Shown: piece after piece, positions 8,031-18,932 of the stretch
Layout: each line of letters starts with the position of its first letter
Position numbering within the stretch: position 1 is the stretch's first letter
Source: Archangium gephyra
Lineage (GTDB): Bacteria; Myxococcota; Myxococcia; Myxococcales; Myxococcaceae
Assembly: GCF_001027285.1 (NCBI RefSeq)
Contig: NZ_CP011509.1
Span: 6,844,501-6,908,500 of the forward strand
Direction: 5' to 3'
Length of the DNA stretch: 64,000 nucleotides
Program-made: the position numbers and the translations under genes
The notes under the pieces: model-generated
Told to the model about the DNA's origin: nothing
Database searches by the model: none
The model's input: only the letters and a program-made list of their open reading frames with translations

Positions 8031-9149
8031 GTGTCCATCGACAGGCCCGAGTCCTCGAACCATCCCCGGTTGCTTTTTTCCGTGGATGGGACCCGTTACG
8101 AGCTCGTCCGCAAGTTGGGACGGCGCAGCAATGGGGAGCTGCTGCTCGCCCGGCGCCGGTACGCGAAGGGGCCCGCCGGCTCCGTGATCATCAAGCGGCT
8201 GTCGCGGCCGGTCAGTGAGACGCAGAAGCAACGGCTGAAGGAAGAGGTCCAGCTGGCGTACCGGCTGGACCATCCGGGCATCGCCAAGGTGTACCAGTTG
8301 GTGCTGCACGGGGGTCTGCCCTACGTGGTGATGGAGTACGTGGAGGGCCGCTCCCTGGAGACGGTGTTGAGCGTCACGGCCATGCGGCAGCGGCCCATGT
8401 CCGAGGCCTTCGTGTGCCACGTGGTCTCCGAGGTCGCGGATGCGCTCCACCATGCCCACACGCGGACGGACGAGCACGGACGGCCCCTGGGAATCGTCCA
8501 CCGGGACGTCAACCCGGAGAACATCCGGGTGGGCAGCAGCGGCGAGGTGAAGCTGGTGGACTTCGGCGTGGCGTACTCGTTGCTGCCCGGGCGCGAGGCC
8601 ACCACGGCCCATGTGCTGCGCGGGGACATCGCCTATGCGTCCCCCGAGCGCATGCGCCTGGAGAGGGTGGATCACCGCTCGGATCTGTTCTCGCTGGGGC
8701 TGGTGATGCTGGAGCTGCTCACGGGCAAGCACCTGTTCGATCTGGAAGACGTGGAGCAGGCGGTCCAGGCGTCCGGGCCGGTGTCCGCCACGGTGACCGA
8801 GGCGCACTGCGAGGAGCCCAGCTGGGTTCCCATCGCGCAGATGGCGGCACGCATCCAGCGTTTTGGACCGGAGGACGTGGAGCGGGCCACCCAGGGGATT
8901 TCAGTACCCTTGAGGGCCGTGGTGCACCGGGCGCTGCGGCGCGAGCCGGCCGAGCGCTACCAGTCCGGCCTGGAGCTGCGGGATGCGCTCCGGGAGTTCC
9001 TCGTGGTGCGGGGGCGCTCGTACGGGCGCCCGGAGGCGGCGCGGGAGGTGCTCGTGGCCGTGAAGGAAGCGGAGCTGCTGCGCGAGTCCGCGGACGTCCT
9101 GGAGCCGGATGTGTTCCCGGAGGCGGCGCCTCGGCGCGAGGAGCACTGA
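8031..9149 (+). CDS. eukaryote-like serine/threonine protein kinase (cytoplasmic)
   Basis: The Hanks-type kinase domain occupies most of the 372 residues. The Gly-rich loop is KLGRRSNGELLLA, the ATP-binding Lys is at about residue 55 (SVIIKRL), the catalytic loop HRDVNPEN is near 157-164, DFG near 176, and an APE-like ASPERM follows. The usual Lys two residues after the catalytic Asp (HRDLKPEN) is Asn here. This is seen in many myxobacterial kinases and may weaken activity. There is no transmembrane segment or extracellular sensor. The GTG at 8031 has GAAGGAGA seven bases upstream; a longer frame from 7926 lacks similarity. It converges with the lipoprotein gene one base away. Target unknown. 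Confidence 0.9.
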   Translation: MSIDRPESSNHPRLLFSVDGTRYELVRKLGRRSNGELLLARRRYAKGPAGSVIIKRLSRPVSETQKQRLKEEVQLAYRLDHPGIAKVYQLVLHGGLPYVVMEYVEGRSLETVLSVTAMRQRPMSEAFVCHVVSEVADALHHAHTRTDEHGRPLGIVHRDVNPENIRVGSSGEVKLVDFGVAYSLLPGREATTAHVLRGDIAYASPERMRLERVDHRSDLFSLGLVMLELLTGKHLFDLEDVEQAVQASGPVSATVTEAHCEEPSWVPIAQMAARIQRFGPEDVERATQGISVPLRAVVHRALRREPAERYQSGLELRDALREFLVVRGRSYGRPEAAREVLVAVKEAELLRESADVLEPDVFPEAAPRREEH

Positions 9150-9150
9150 G

Positions 9151-9702
9151 TCAGCGCCGGCGCTGTTTCTTCGTGGGCGGTGGCTGCGGCTTTTCCTTTT
9201 CGCCGGAGACCTGGAAGGGAATCCGCATGTCGGGGACCTCGCGGCCCTGGGAATCCGTCATCGACGTGCCGGTCTGCGCGTCGATGACCAGGGTGTATTT
9301 GTGGCCGCTCTTGAGGGGCGTGGGCAGGGAGATCCGGTACAGCAGCCCGTTGGGGGATTCCTCGGCGGAGTCGTCCGAGACCATGGCGCGCTCGGCCTCG
9401 TCGAACAGGCGGACGCGGTAGTTGCGGAGCGCCAGGGTGCTGCGCAGCTCGAGCGTCGACGTGGGATCGATGAGCGGACGGCCTTCTTCTTCGCCCACGA
9501 GGGGAATGGCCTCCAGGCCGGCATCCGGGAGCACGTACTGGAGCGAGAACGACGCGGGGCCTGGGCCCGCATCGGCTTCAGCGGCCGTTTCGGAGCCGGC
9601 GGCGGTGACGCCCGCGTCACCAGCAGGGGCGGAAGGCTTGGGACATCCGGCCACGGCGAGCGCGGCCGCGCAGACGGCGAAGCTCAAACGGAGGAGTCGC
9701 AT
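9151..9702 (-). CDS. hypothetical lipoprotein
   Basis: A 183-residue protein starting MRLLRLSF with a signal peptide and lipobox AVAGC (Cys about residue 19), followed by an Ala/Gly/Asp-rich linker. The C-terminal 130 residues look like a beta-rich (Big/fibronectin-like) domain: LELRSTLALRNYRVRLFDEA, LLYRISLPTPLKSGHKYTLVIDAQ. The end is Pro/Lys/Arg-rich. The phrase SGHKYTLVIDAQTG resembles Ig-like (SbsA/Big_5-type) domains, which suggests a surface protein. I recognise no specific function. The longer open frame to 9798 is rejected because it would bury the signal peptide. Confidence 0.75.
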   Translation of the reverse strand: MRLLRLSFAVCAAALAVAGCPKPSAPAGDAGVTAAGSETAAEADAGPGPASFSLQYVLPDAGLEAIPLVGEEEGRPLIDPTSTLELRSTLALRNYRVRLFDEAERAMVSDDSAEESPNGLLYRISLPTPLKSGHKYTLVIDAQTGTSMTDSQGREVPDMRIPFQVSGEKEKPQPPPTKKQRRR

Positions 9703-10097
9703 AAGGGGCGCAGACCCTATGTCCCAATGCCCGGACCGAGAAGCGCGAAAGCCAGGCCCAGGGGGCTGGGGAACAGGCCCATGGACGGCCGGCTCCACCC
9801 CGTTTCCCTCTGACGTTGAGTCTGATAAGATGCGTTATGTAAACTAAGCCCACGGGCGTCCAAGAGGCCTCCAGCCCAGCCCTGGTGGCCGTGCTGGCAT
9901 GTGTCTCCCCCGTCTCCCAGGTCCCGGTCCGATCGCGACGAGCCGCGTCAATCGCCACGCTCGCCTGCTCGTTGGAAATCAAAGTCCCGCTCATGAGTTC
10001 AGGGGCCGGGAATTTTCTCCCCGCTTGACCGGGACCGGCTCTTCCCAGGACAACCCCGCCGCATCTCTTCCGGTTCCCGGAAAGGAACTTCAACCCC
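9703..10097. other. 395-bp divergent intergenic region
   Basis: This stretch separates the reverse-strand lipoprotein from the forward S46 peptidase and should hold promoters for both. It includes an A/T-richer patch at 9816-9845 (TTGAGTCTGATAAGATGCG and onward). I see no hairpin, repeat or credible gene in it, and no pair of boxes with proper spacing. Confidence 0.5.
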
Positions 10098-12182
10098 ATG
10101 AAGCGTCTTCTCATCGTGGCCTCCCTGCTCGGCGCCGCCCCCGCGCTCGCCGATGAGGGCATGTGGACCTACAACAACTTCCCCGCCGCCAAGGTCAAGG
10201 AGAAGTACGGATTCGAGCCCTCCCAGGACTGGCTCGACAAGGTCCGTCTGGCCTCGGCCAAGTTCGGCGGCGGTTGCTCGTCCAGCTTCGTCTCCCCGGA
10301 CGGCCTGGTGATGACCAATCACCACTGCGCCCGTGGCTGCATCCAGCAGCTGTCCACCGCCAAGAAGGACTTCATCGCCAACGGCTTCTACGCCAAGACC
10401 CAGGCCGAGGAGCTCCAGTGCCCGGCCCTCGAGCTCAGCCAGCTCGTCGAGATCACCGACGTCACGGACCAGCTCAACACCGCCACCAAGGGCCTCACCG
10501 GCAAGTCCTACGCCGACACCCTCAAGGCCGAGATGGCCAAGCTCGAGCAGGCCTGCACCAAGGGCGCCCCGGACGTGCGCTGTGACGTGGTGACGCTCTA
10601 CCAGGGCGGCAAGTACAACCTCTACCGCTACCAGCGCTACCAGGACGTGCGGCTCGTGTTCGCCCCCGAGCACGCCATCGCCTTCTTCGGCGGTGACCCG
10701 GACAACTTCGAGTTCCCCCGGTACGACCTGGACGTCACCTTCGTGCGCGCCTACGCCAAGGACGGCAAGCCCGCCAAGAGCCCCAACTACTTCAAGTGGT
10801 CCGACAAGGGCGTCAAGGAAGGCGATCTCACCTTCGTCTCCGGCAACCCGGGACGCACCTCGCGCGGCCTGACGGTGGCGCAGCTCGAGTACCTGCGCGA
10901 CACCGGCCTGCCCAAGCAGCTCTTCAAGCTGTCGGAGATCCGCGGAATGGTCTCCGAGTTCCAGAACCGCGGCCCCGAGCAGAAGCGCATCTCCAGCAAC
11001 CTGCTCTTCGGCGTGGAGAACGGCCTCAAGTCCACCAAGGGCAAGCACGAGCAGCTGGTCGACAAGGCCTTCTTCGCCCAGAAGGTCGCCGCCGAGCAGG
11101 AGCTGCGCGCCAAGGTCAACGCGGACCCGAAGATGAAGGCGAAGTACGGCAACGCCTGGGATGAGATCGCCCGCGCCCAGGAGGCCTTCCGCAACATGCG
11201 CAAGGAGTACGAGAACGTCGAGAACGGCTTCAACTCGCAGCTCTTCTACGTGGCCCGCACCCTGGTGCGCGCCGCCGACGAGCGCGCCAAGCCGGACACC
11301 GAGCGCCTGCGCGGCTACAACGAGGCCAACCTGCGTTCGCTCGAGAACCAGCTGATGAGCAAGGCCCCCGTCTATCCCGAGCTGGAGATCGCCCAGCTGA
11401 CGTTCGCCCTCACGAAGATCCGCGAGGAGCTGGGTCCGGATCACGCCTTCGTGAAGAAGGTGCTCGGCAAGGAGTCCCCCGCGTCGCTGGCCACCCGCGT
11501 CATCAAGGGCTCGAAGCTGGCCGACCTCAAGCTGCGTGAGCAGCTCTACAAGGGCGGCAAGCAGGCCATCGAGGCCTCCAAGGATCCGATGATCCAGCTG
11601 GCGGCCCTGGTGGACCCGGACGGCCGCGCCATCCGCAAGACGTACGAGGAGCAGGTCGAGGCCGTCATCCGCAAGAACAGCGAGCTGGTGGCCCAGGCGA
11701 AGTTCGAGGTCTACGGCACCGGCATCTACCCGGACGCCACGGGCACGCTGCGCCTGTCCTTCGGCTCCGTGAAGGGCTACACCGAGGACGGCAAGACGGT
11801 GGCCCCCATCACCGCCATGGGCAACACCTTCGATCGCCACACCGGTGAGGAGCCGTTCGCCCTGCCCAAGAGCTGGCTCGCCGCGCAGAAGGATCTGACG
11901 GCCTCCACCCCGATGAACTTCGTCACCACCAACGACATCATCGGCGGCAACTCGGGCTCGCCCGTCATCAACAAGGACGCCGAGGTCGTCGGCCTGGTGT
12001 TCGACGGCAACATCCAGTCGCTCGGCGGTGACTACGGCTTCGACGAGAGCGTCAACCGCACCGTCGCCGTCCACAGCGAGGCCCTCATCGAGGCGCTCAA
12101 GAAGGTCTACAAGGCCGACCGCGTCCTCGAGGAGCTGCGCCCGGGCTCCACGCCCACCGTGAAGGCCAGCCCCAGCCTGTAG
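10098..12182 (+). CDS. S46-family dipeptidyl peptidase (DPP7/DPP11 type)
   Basis: Exported serine exopeptidase that releases dipeptides from the N-terminus of peptides, serving protein feeding typical of predatory myxobacteria. A signal peptide covers residues 1-18 (ends APALA). The catalytic triad can be read: His in TNHHC (residues 75-76), Asp in PRYDLDVTF (about 212), and Ser in GGNSGSPVIN near the C-terminus. In P. gingivalis DPP11 an Arg 18 residues after the Ser selects acidic P1 residues, whereas DPP7 has Gly. This protein has Gly (FDGN), which points to hydrophobic P1 preference. Length 694 aa fits the family (700-720). A strong hairpin follows its stop. Confidence 0.93.
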   Translation: MKRLLIVASLLGAAPALADEGMWTYNNFPAAKVKEKYGFEPSQDWLDKVRLASAKFGGGCSSSFVSPDGLVMTNHHCARGCIQQLSTAKKDFIANGFYAKTQAEELQCPALELSQLVEITDVTDQLNTATKGLTGKSYADTLKAEMAKLEQACTKGAPDVRCDVVTLYQGGKYNLYRYQRYQDVRLVFAPEHAIAFFGGDPDNFEFPRYDLDVTFVRAYAKDGKPAKSPNYFKWSDKGVKEGDLTFVSGNPGRTSRGLTVAQLEYLRDTGLPKQLFKLSEIRGMVSEFQNRGPEQKRISSNLLFGVENGLKSTKGKHEQLVDKAFFAQKVAAEQELRAKVNADPKMKAKYGNAWDEIARAQEAFRNMRKEYENVENGFNSQLFYVARTLVRAADERAKPDTERLRGYNEANLRSLENQLMSKAPVYPELEIAQLTFALTKIREELGPDHAFVKKVLGKESPASLATRVIKGSKLADLKLREQLYKGGKQAIEASKDPMIQLAALVDPDGRAIRKTYEEQVEAVIRKNSELVAQAKFEVYGTGIYPDATGTLRLSFGSVKGYTEDGKTVAPITAMGNTFDRHTGEEPFALPKSWLAAQKDLTASTPMNFVTTNDIIGGNSGSPVINKDAEVVGLVFDGNIQSLGGDYGFDESVNRTVAVHSEALIEALKKVYKADRVLEELRPGSTPTVKASPSL

Positions 12183-12206
12183 TCCCGTCTCTTTGAAGTC
12201 CCGCTG

Positions 12207-12255
12207 AAAACACGAAGGGGCTGCCCGAGTGGATCCGGGCAGCCCCTTCGTTCTT
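12207..12255. terminator. bidirectional Rho-independent terminator
   Basis: A perfect 15-bp stem (12213-12227 with 12236-12250) and an 8-base loop lie between the convergent S46 peptidase and guaA genes. TTCTT follows on the forward strand. On the reverse strand the hairpin is followed by GTGTTTT, so it can end transcription from both sides. Confidence 0.9.
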
Positions 12256-12275
12256 CCCTCACCCTGCCCCCGCGG

Positions 12276-13829
12276 CTACTCCCACTCGATGGTGGCGGGC
12301 GGCTTGGAGGAGACGTCGTAGACGACGCGGTTGATGCCACGCACCTCGTTGGTGATGCGCGTGGAGATGCGCTCGAGCACGTCGTACGGCAGCCGCGCCC
12401 AGTCCGCCGTCATGCCGTCCACACTCGTCACCGCGCGCAGCACGCAGGTGGACTCGTAGGTGCGCTCGTCGCCCATCACGCCCACGCTCTGCACCGGCAG
12501 CAGCACCGCGAACGCCTGCCACAGCTCCTTGTACAGCCCCGCGTCCCGGATCTCCTGCTGGACGATCGCGTCCGCGCGGCGCACCAGCTCCAGCCGCGCT
12601 TCGGTGATCTCTCCCAGCACCCGGATGGCCAGACCCGGACCCGGGAAGGGCTGCCTCGACACCATCTCGTCCGGCAACCCCAGCTCGCGGCCCAGCGCGC
12701 GGACCTCGTCCTTGAAGAGCTCGCGCAGCGGCTCCACCAGCTTGAGGTTCATCTTCTCCGGCAGTCCGCCCACGTTGTGGTGGCTCTTGATGGTGACGGA
12801 CGGGCCCTTGTACGACACGGACTCGATCACGTCCGGGTACAACGTGCCCTGCGCCAGGAACTCGGCGCCCTGCACGTCCCGCGCGGCCGCCTCGAACACG
12901 GTGATGAACTCGCGGCCGATGATCTTCCGCTTCTTCTCTGGATCCGTCACCCCGGCCAGCTCCGACAGGAAGCGCGCCCGCGCGTCCACCGTCTTGAGCG
13001 GCACGTGGAAGCGATCCACGAAGAGCGCCTCCACCTGCTCACGCTCGCCCTGCCGCAACAGACCGTTGTCCACGAAGATGCACTGCAGCCGCGCGCCCAG
13101 CGCCCGGTGCAGCAGCAGCGCCGCCACCGAGCTGTCCACGCCACCCGACAACCCGCAGATGACCCGGCCGTGCTCGCCCACCTGGCGGCGGATGGCGTCC
13201 TCCGCCTCCTGGATGAAGCCCTTCATCGTCCAGCTCCCGCTCACCTTGCAGTCGGTGAACAGGAAGGCGCGCAGCATCTCCTTGCCCATCGGCGTGTGCA
13301 CCACCTCGGGGTGGAACTGCAGGCCGTAGATGGGCTTGCTCTGGTGCGCCGCCGCCGCGTAGGGCGAGTTGCCGCTGCGCCCAATGGCCTCGAAGTCCGG
13401 GGGCAGCATGTCCACCCGATCTCCGTGGCTCATCAAGACCTTCACCCGGTCTCCCAGCTTGAAACCCGCCAGGGGCCCTCGCGCCGCCAGCACCTCCACC
13501 TCGGCCGAGCCGTATTCGCGGTGCGCGGAGCGATCCACCCGGCCACCCAGCAGCTTGGAGATCAGCTGCAGGCCATAGCAGATGCCCAGCACCGGCAACC
13601 CCGAGCTGAACACGAAGGGATCGCACCGCGGCGAGCCCTCCGTCTCCACCGAGGCCGGCCCTCCGGAGAGGATGATGCCGCGCGGAGCGAAGCGGCGGAT
13701 GTCCTCCGCGGGGAGATCCGGACGATGGATCTCACAGTACACGCCGAGCTCTCGCACCCGGCGGGCGATGAGCTGCGTGTACTGGCTCCCGAAATCGAGG
13801 ATCAGGATCTTCTCAGCGTGAATATCCAC
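12276..13829 (-). CDS. guaA: GMP synthase (glutamine-hydrolysing)
   Basis: Converts XMP to GMP using ATP and glutamine, the last step of de novo guanine nucleotide synthesis. The N-terminal class I glutamine amidotransferase has the nucleophile Cys84 in GICYGLQ and His173/Glu175 in FHPEV. The ATP-pyrophosphatase P-loop SGGVDSS is at residues 228-234, and the C-terminal dimerisation domain ends [24 protein letters not shown]-like, with the conserved final Trp-Glu. At 517 aa it is near the E. coli length (525). The start is a GTG with GGAG upstream. guaB lies 750 bases away on the same strand but is separated by a forward gene, so they are not one operon. Confidence 0.97.
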   Translation of the reverse strand: MDIHAEKILILDFGSQYTQLIARRVRELGVYCEIHRPDLPAEDIRRFAPRGIILSGGPASVETEGSPRCDPFVFSSGLPVLGICYGLQLISKLLGGRVDRSAHREYGSAEVEVLAARGPLAGFKLGDRVKVLMSHGDRVDMLPPDFEAIGRSGNSPYAAAAHQSKPIYGLQFHPEVVHTPMGKEMLRAFLFTDCKVSGSWTMKGFIQEAEDAIRRQVGEHGRVICGLSGGVDSSVAALLLHRALGARLQCIFVDNGLLRQGEREQVEALFVDRFHVPLKTVDARARFLSELAGVTDPEKKRKIIGREFITVFEAAARDVQGAEFLAQGTLYPDVIESVSYKGPSVTIKSHHNVGGLPEKMNLKLVEPLRELFKDEVRALGRELGLPDEMVSRQPFPGPGLAIRVLGEITEARLELVRRADAIVQQEIRDAGLYKELWQAFAVLLPVQSVGVMGDERTYESTCVLRAVTSVDGMTADWARLPYDVLERISTRITNEVRGINRVVYDVSSKPPATIEWE

Positions 13830-13852
13830 ACACTCTCCATGAGGGGCGCGCG

Positions 13853-13881
13853 TTGACGGATGCGGGCCTTATCGCTACAAA
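13853..13881 (+). promoter_or_regulatory. sigma70-type promoter for the following lipoprotein gene
   Basis: TTGACG (13853-13858), a 17-base spacer and TACAAA (13876-13881). Predicted transcription starts near 13888, about 44 bases before the ATG at 13932. It also places the start of the divergent guaA transcript close by. Confidence 0.5.
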
Positions 13882-13931
13882 CTTTCGGAAATCAACCATT
13901 AAGTCCCGCTCGAACTCGAAGAGGTCCTGAG

Positions 13932-14540
13932 ATGCGCCTGCCCGCCGTTGCAACCGTCCTGCTGCTGTCCGCCACCGGTTGCGTGAAGGAGATCTCCTCG
14001 GAAGAGCGTCTGGAGCGCGAGTCGCCGTCGCGTGCGTCGGCCGGGGACACCCCGGATGCCGCCGCGCTGGGCAAGGTGAACTGCGACGACACGGGTGATG
14101 CCCTCAACCAGGCCCGCAACGTCAACCGGCCGGAGTCCGACCGGGTGATGAGCTACATCGACCTCTACACCTCGTTGCAGAAGCGCAACGCGACCTTCGA
14201 GGAGGCGATGAACCGCAACCCGGACCTCCACTACACCGAGGGCAGCCAGAAGCTGGTGGCCGCCCGCGAGAACTGCATCCAGCAGACCGCGGACGTGAAG
14301 GTGGAGTTCGAGACCTACGTGCGCGAGCTGGTGGACGTGCCCACCGTGCAGGAGGTCAAGGGCGGCAACACCGTCACCGTGGCCCGGCTGGACTTCAACA
14401 CCCTGCGCCAGGCCATCGAGACGCTCAACCCGGACGACAAGGAGCAGCTGCTGGGCCGGGTGCTCAACGCGGAGAAGAAGGTGGCTCCGGCCGCGGCGGA
14501 AGAGCCCGCCGCCGCCCCCAGCCGCAAGCGCGGCAAGTAG
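13932..14540 (+). CDS. hypothetical lipoprotein
   Basis: A 202-residue protein beginning [17 protein letters not shown], a short signal peptide with a lipobox-like ATGC. A polar, largely helical domain follows (AASGKVNCDD-like Cys-containing start, then [21 protein letters not shown]). The C-terminus is Ala/Pro/Lys-rich. GAGG lies about nine bases before the chosen ATG; the longer frame to 13860 would start before the promoter's -10 box and is rejected. Two further Cys (about residues 38 and 93) could form a disulfide. It converges on guaB. I do not recognise the family. Confidence 0.75.
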   Translation: MRLPAVATVLLLSATGCVKEISSEERLERESPSRASAGDTPDAAALGKVNCDDTGDALNQARNVNRPESDRVMSYIDLYTSLQKRNATFEEAMNRNPDLHYTEGSQKLVAARENCIQQTADVKVEFETYVRELVDVPTVQEVKGGNTVTVARLDFNTLRQAIETLNPDDKEQLLGRVLNAEKKVAPAAAEEPAAAPSRKRGK

Positions 14541-14573
14541 CCGGCTCGCGGCCCTCCGGCCGTCCCGGGCGCC

Positions 14574-16121
<1,548 letters not shown>

Positions 16122-16204
16122 TCACCGCCCGTCTCCCTGGCATGCAGGCGATTGATGTTAGGATTCGCGCACACCCTCTGTCAGGTGTCGCAACAGGATC
16201 TCCA

Positions 16205-18796
16205 GTGACGCAGCCACACAGCACCACCAAGGGAGAAGCCATCGGGTTGGTCGTCAAGTTGCCCTTCGCGACCCCCGAGGAGTTCGTGGCGAAGTACGGA
16301 GCCAATGTCACCCGCGGCGGCATCTACCTGCGCGCCAAGACGGTGAAGCCTCCCGGTTCCACGGTCACCCTGGATCTCAAGCTGGCCGATGGCTCCCGCA
16401 TCATCCACGGCACGGCCGTCATCCACTTCGTCACCGGCCAGGGCGGGCAGGGAGCCTCCGGCATGGGGTTCCGCTTCCTCACCGTGGACCCCGCCACCCG
16501 GCAGTTCCTCGACTCGGCGATCGCTCCCCTTCCACACGCCCAGTCTTCCCTTCCCCCACTCCCGGCAGGGGTGGGGCCGGCGGATTACTCGGTCCCCGCT
16601 GGAGCCCCGCCACCTCCGCCCCTGACGGATTCGCCGGCGGTCGTCCCCGCGCCCGCTCCCAACCCCGCACAGGAGATGCTGATCCCCGCCCACACCCCGT
16701 GGCCCGGGAGCATCGCCGCGTTCACCCCGCCTCCCGCGCCCCAGCCCGAGCCCACCGCCGAGCCGCCCGCCCCTGCGCTCCAGCCCGATGCCGAGCCCAT
16801 CGAGGCCGAGCCCATCGAGGACGCCGAGCCCATCGAGGACGCCGAGCCCGCCGCTGAGCAGCCCGCGGCCATGGCCTCCCCGCCGCCTCCCCCTCCCGAG
16901 GAGAGCCCAGCCGTTCCGGTAGCAGCCCCCCGGGCTCCCGCGCCCACGGTGGCCTCGAGCCGTCCCGCACCTCCTCGCGACCCCACCCAAACGCTCTCCT
17001 CGTCGGTCACGCCCGTCGTCCCGAGCGCCCCCGCCTTCGAGGCCCCCACCGAGGAGCCCAAGCGCACCGGGCCCATCATCGGCATCGACCTGGGCACGAC
17101 CAACTCCTGCGCCGGCTTCGTGCGCCAGAGCAAGCCGGCCGTCCTCCACAGCCGCGAGGGGCACAACACCGTCCCCTCCATCCTCGCCCTCAACGCCCGC
17201 GGCAAGCTCGTGGTGGGCCACCCCGCCAAGGGGCAGATGCTCACCAACCCCCGGCAGACCGTCTACGGCGCCAAGCGGCTCGTCGGCCGTCCCTACGAGT
17301 CCCCCATCGTCCAGCAGATCAAGGACCGCTTCGCCTATGAGATCGCCCCCGGCGACAACGGGGAAGCGGCGGTGCGGCTCGGGGATCGCATCTACAGCCT
17401 CCAGCAGATCTCCGCCCTCATCCTGCGCGAGGTGAAGGAGGTCGCCCAGAACCAGCTCGGCCAGCCCGTCTCGCGCGCCGTCGTCACCGTCCCCGCCTAC
17501 TACAACGACAACCAGCGCCAGGCCGTGCGCGAGGCCGGACGGCTCGCCGGGCTCCACGTGGAGCGCATCCTCAACGAGCCCACCGCCGCCGCGCTCGCCT
17601 ACGGCTTCGGCCGCAAGCTCACCCAGCGCGTGCTCGTCTACGACCTGGGCGGCGGCACCTTCGACGCCTCCGTCCTCGAGCTCAAGGACACCCTCTACGA
17701 GGTCGTCTCCACCGGCGGCGATACCTTCCTCGGCGGCATCGACTTCGACACCGCCATCGTCGAGTACCTGCTCGAGCAGTTCCGCCAGCAGACCGGCCTC
17801 TCGCTCCAGCTGGACCGGGTGGCCATGCAGCGCATCCAGGACGCCGCCGAGCGCGCCAAGTGCTCCCTCTCCGAGCGCTCGCAGGTCCGCGTCCACGTCG
17901 CCTTCCTCACCATGGTCGACGGCAAGCCCGTGGACCTCGACGTCTCGCTCACCCGCGAGAAGCTCGTCGAGCTCACCGAGGAGCTCGTCAACCGCACCCT
18001 CCAGGTCTGCGCCGACGTGCTCGACGCCAAGGGGCTCACCCCCAAGGACATCGACGAGATCATCCTCGTGGGCGGCCAGAGCCGCTCGCCGCTCGTCCAC
18101 GAGAAGATCAACTGGTTCTTCGGCAAGGCGCCCACCAAGAACGTGCACCCGGACGAGGCCGTGGCGCTCGGCGCGGCCCTGCTCGCCCACAGCCTCGCCC
18201 AGAACGAGGGCGTGCAGCTCATCGACGTGCTGCCCATGGCCATCGGCGTGGGCCTGCCCGGCGGCCGCTTCAAGCCCGTGCTCGAGCGCAACGCTCCCCT
18301 GCCCGCCAACAAGGGCTACCAGATCTCCACCAGCCGCGATGATCAGCAGGAGCTCGATCTCATCATCCTGCAGGGGGACTCCGAGCGCGCCGTGGAGAAC
18401 GAGTACCTCGGCACGCTGAAGGTCTCCGGGTTGCCCGGCGGGCCTCGCGGCTCGGTGAAGGTCTCCGTCACCTTCGCCGTGGACAACGAGTGCATCCTCA
18501 CCGTGACCGCCCGCGAGCAGATCAGCGGCCTCGAGGTGATGAGCGTCTTCTCCACCCGCGACAACCCCGAGCAGGTGAAGGCGAAGCTCGGGCCCAATCA
18601 CCCGAATCAGCCCGAGCCGCCTCCCATGGCTCGCAGGCAGTCACTGCCCGGCATGCCCGCCGTCGCAGGGGGCCCGGTGCAGAAGCCCACCGCGGCGCAG
18701 CCCGTGGTCCTGCCCATCGCCATCGCCGCGACCGCTCGCGATGTGGCCCCGGGCGGACTCGTCGGGTGGTTGAAGCGGATCCTCGGACGCGCGTGA
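16205..18796 (+). CDS. PilZ-like domain / Pro-rich linker / Hsp70 (DnaK-type) fusion protein
   Basis: An 863-residue chimera. Residues about 10-105 form a PilZ-like domain of the TIGR02266 type (NVTRGGIYLRAKTVKPPGS ... GASGMGFRFL). About 180 residues of Pro/Ala/Glu-rich linker follow, with short EPIE(D)AEP repeats. An Hsp70 region starts at about residue 293: GIDLGTTNSC phosphate-binding loop, VPAYYNDNQRQAV, VYDLGGGTFDAS, ILVGGQSRSPLV, then the beta-sandwich substrate domain. The usual C-terminal helical lid is missing; the protein ends VGWLKRILGRA. The PilZ part lacks an obvious RxxxR c-di-GMP motif. I chose GTG 16205 (AGGA upstream) over ATG 16142, which has no ribosome binding site. It is a specialised Hsp70, not the housekeeping DnaK. 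Confidence 0.9.
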   Translation: MTQPHSTTKGEAIGLVVKLPFATPEEFVAKYGANVTRGGIYLRAKTVKPPGSTVTLDLKLADGSRIIHGTAVIHFVTGQGGQGASGMGFRFLTVDPATRQFLDSAIAPLPHAQSSLPPLPAGVGPADYSVPAGAPPPPPLTDSPAVVPAPAPNPAQEMLIPAHTPWPGSIAAFTPPPAPQPEPTAEPPAPALQPDAEPIEAEPIEDAEPIEDAEPAAEQPAAMASPPPPPPEESPAVPVAAPRAPAPTVASSRPAPPRDPTQTLSSSVTPVVPSAPAFEAPTEEPKRTGPIIGIDLGTTNSCAGFVRQSKPAVLHSREGHNTVPSILALNARGKLVVGHPAKGQMLTNPRQTVYGAKRLVGRPYESPIVQQIKDRFAYEIAPGDNGEAAVRLGDRIYSLQQISALILREVKEVAQNQLGQPVSRAVVTVPAYYNDNQRQAVREAGRLAGLHVERILNEPTAAALAYGFGRKLTQRVLVYDLGGGTFDASVLELKDTLYEVVSTGGDTFLGGIDFDTAIVEYLLEQFRQQTGLSLQLDRVAMQRIQDAAERAKCSLSERSQVRVHVAFLTMVDGKPVDLDVSLTREKLVELTEELVNRTLQVCADVLDAKGLTPKDIDEIILVGGQSRSPLVHEKINWFFGKAPTKNVHPDEAVALGAALLAHSLAQNEGVQLIDVLPMAIGVGLPGGRFKPVLERNAPLPANKGYQISTSRDDQQELDLIILQGDSERAVENEYLGTLKVSGLPGGPRGSVKVSVTFAVDNECILTVTAREQISGLEVMSVFSTRDNPEQVKAKLGPNHPNQPEPPPMARRQSLPGMPAVAGGPVQKPTAAQPVVLPIAIAATARDVAPGGLVGWLKRILGRA

Positions 18797-18867
18797 GCCG
18801 GACAGGGGGACCCGGCGATTCGCGGGCCCTTCCCTTCCGGCTCACAGGGGCAACAAGGGGGGCGGAT

Positions 18868-18904
18868 ACCCTCACCCCGTCCCTCTCCCGGGGGGAGAGG
18901 GGAT
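18868..18904. repeat. REP-like GC-rich inverted repeat, copy 1
   Basis: ACCCTCACCCCGTCCCTCTCCC, GGGGGGAGAGGGG-type hairpin between the convergent PilZ-Hsp70 and DedA genes. The same core (CCCTCACCCC..CCCTCTCCC-n-GGGAGAGGG) occurs at 21033, 30175 and twice at 37514-37633. Probably limits transcript ends. Confidence 0.8.
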
Positions 18905-18932
18905 ATTGGGGGACAGGGGTTTCAAGGGTGGA

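Noticed and set aside
16205-18796. Housekeeping dnaK
   Set aside because: There is no C-terminal lid, it has a PilZ-like N-terminus, and there is no grpE or dnaJ neighbour.
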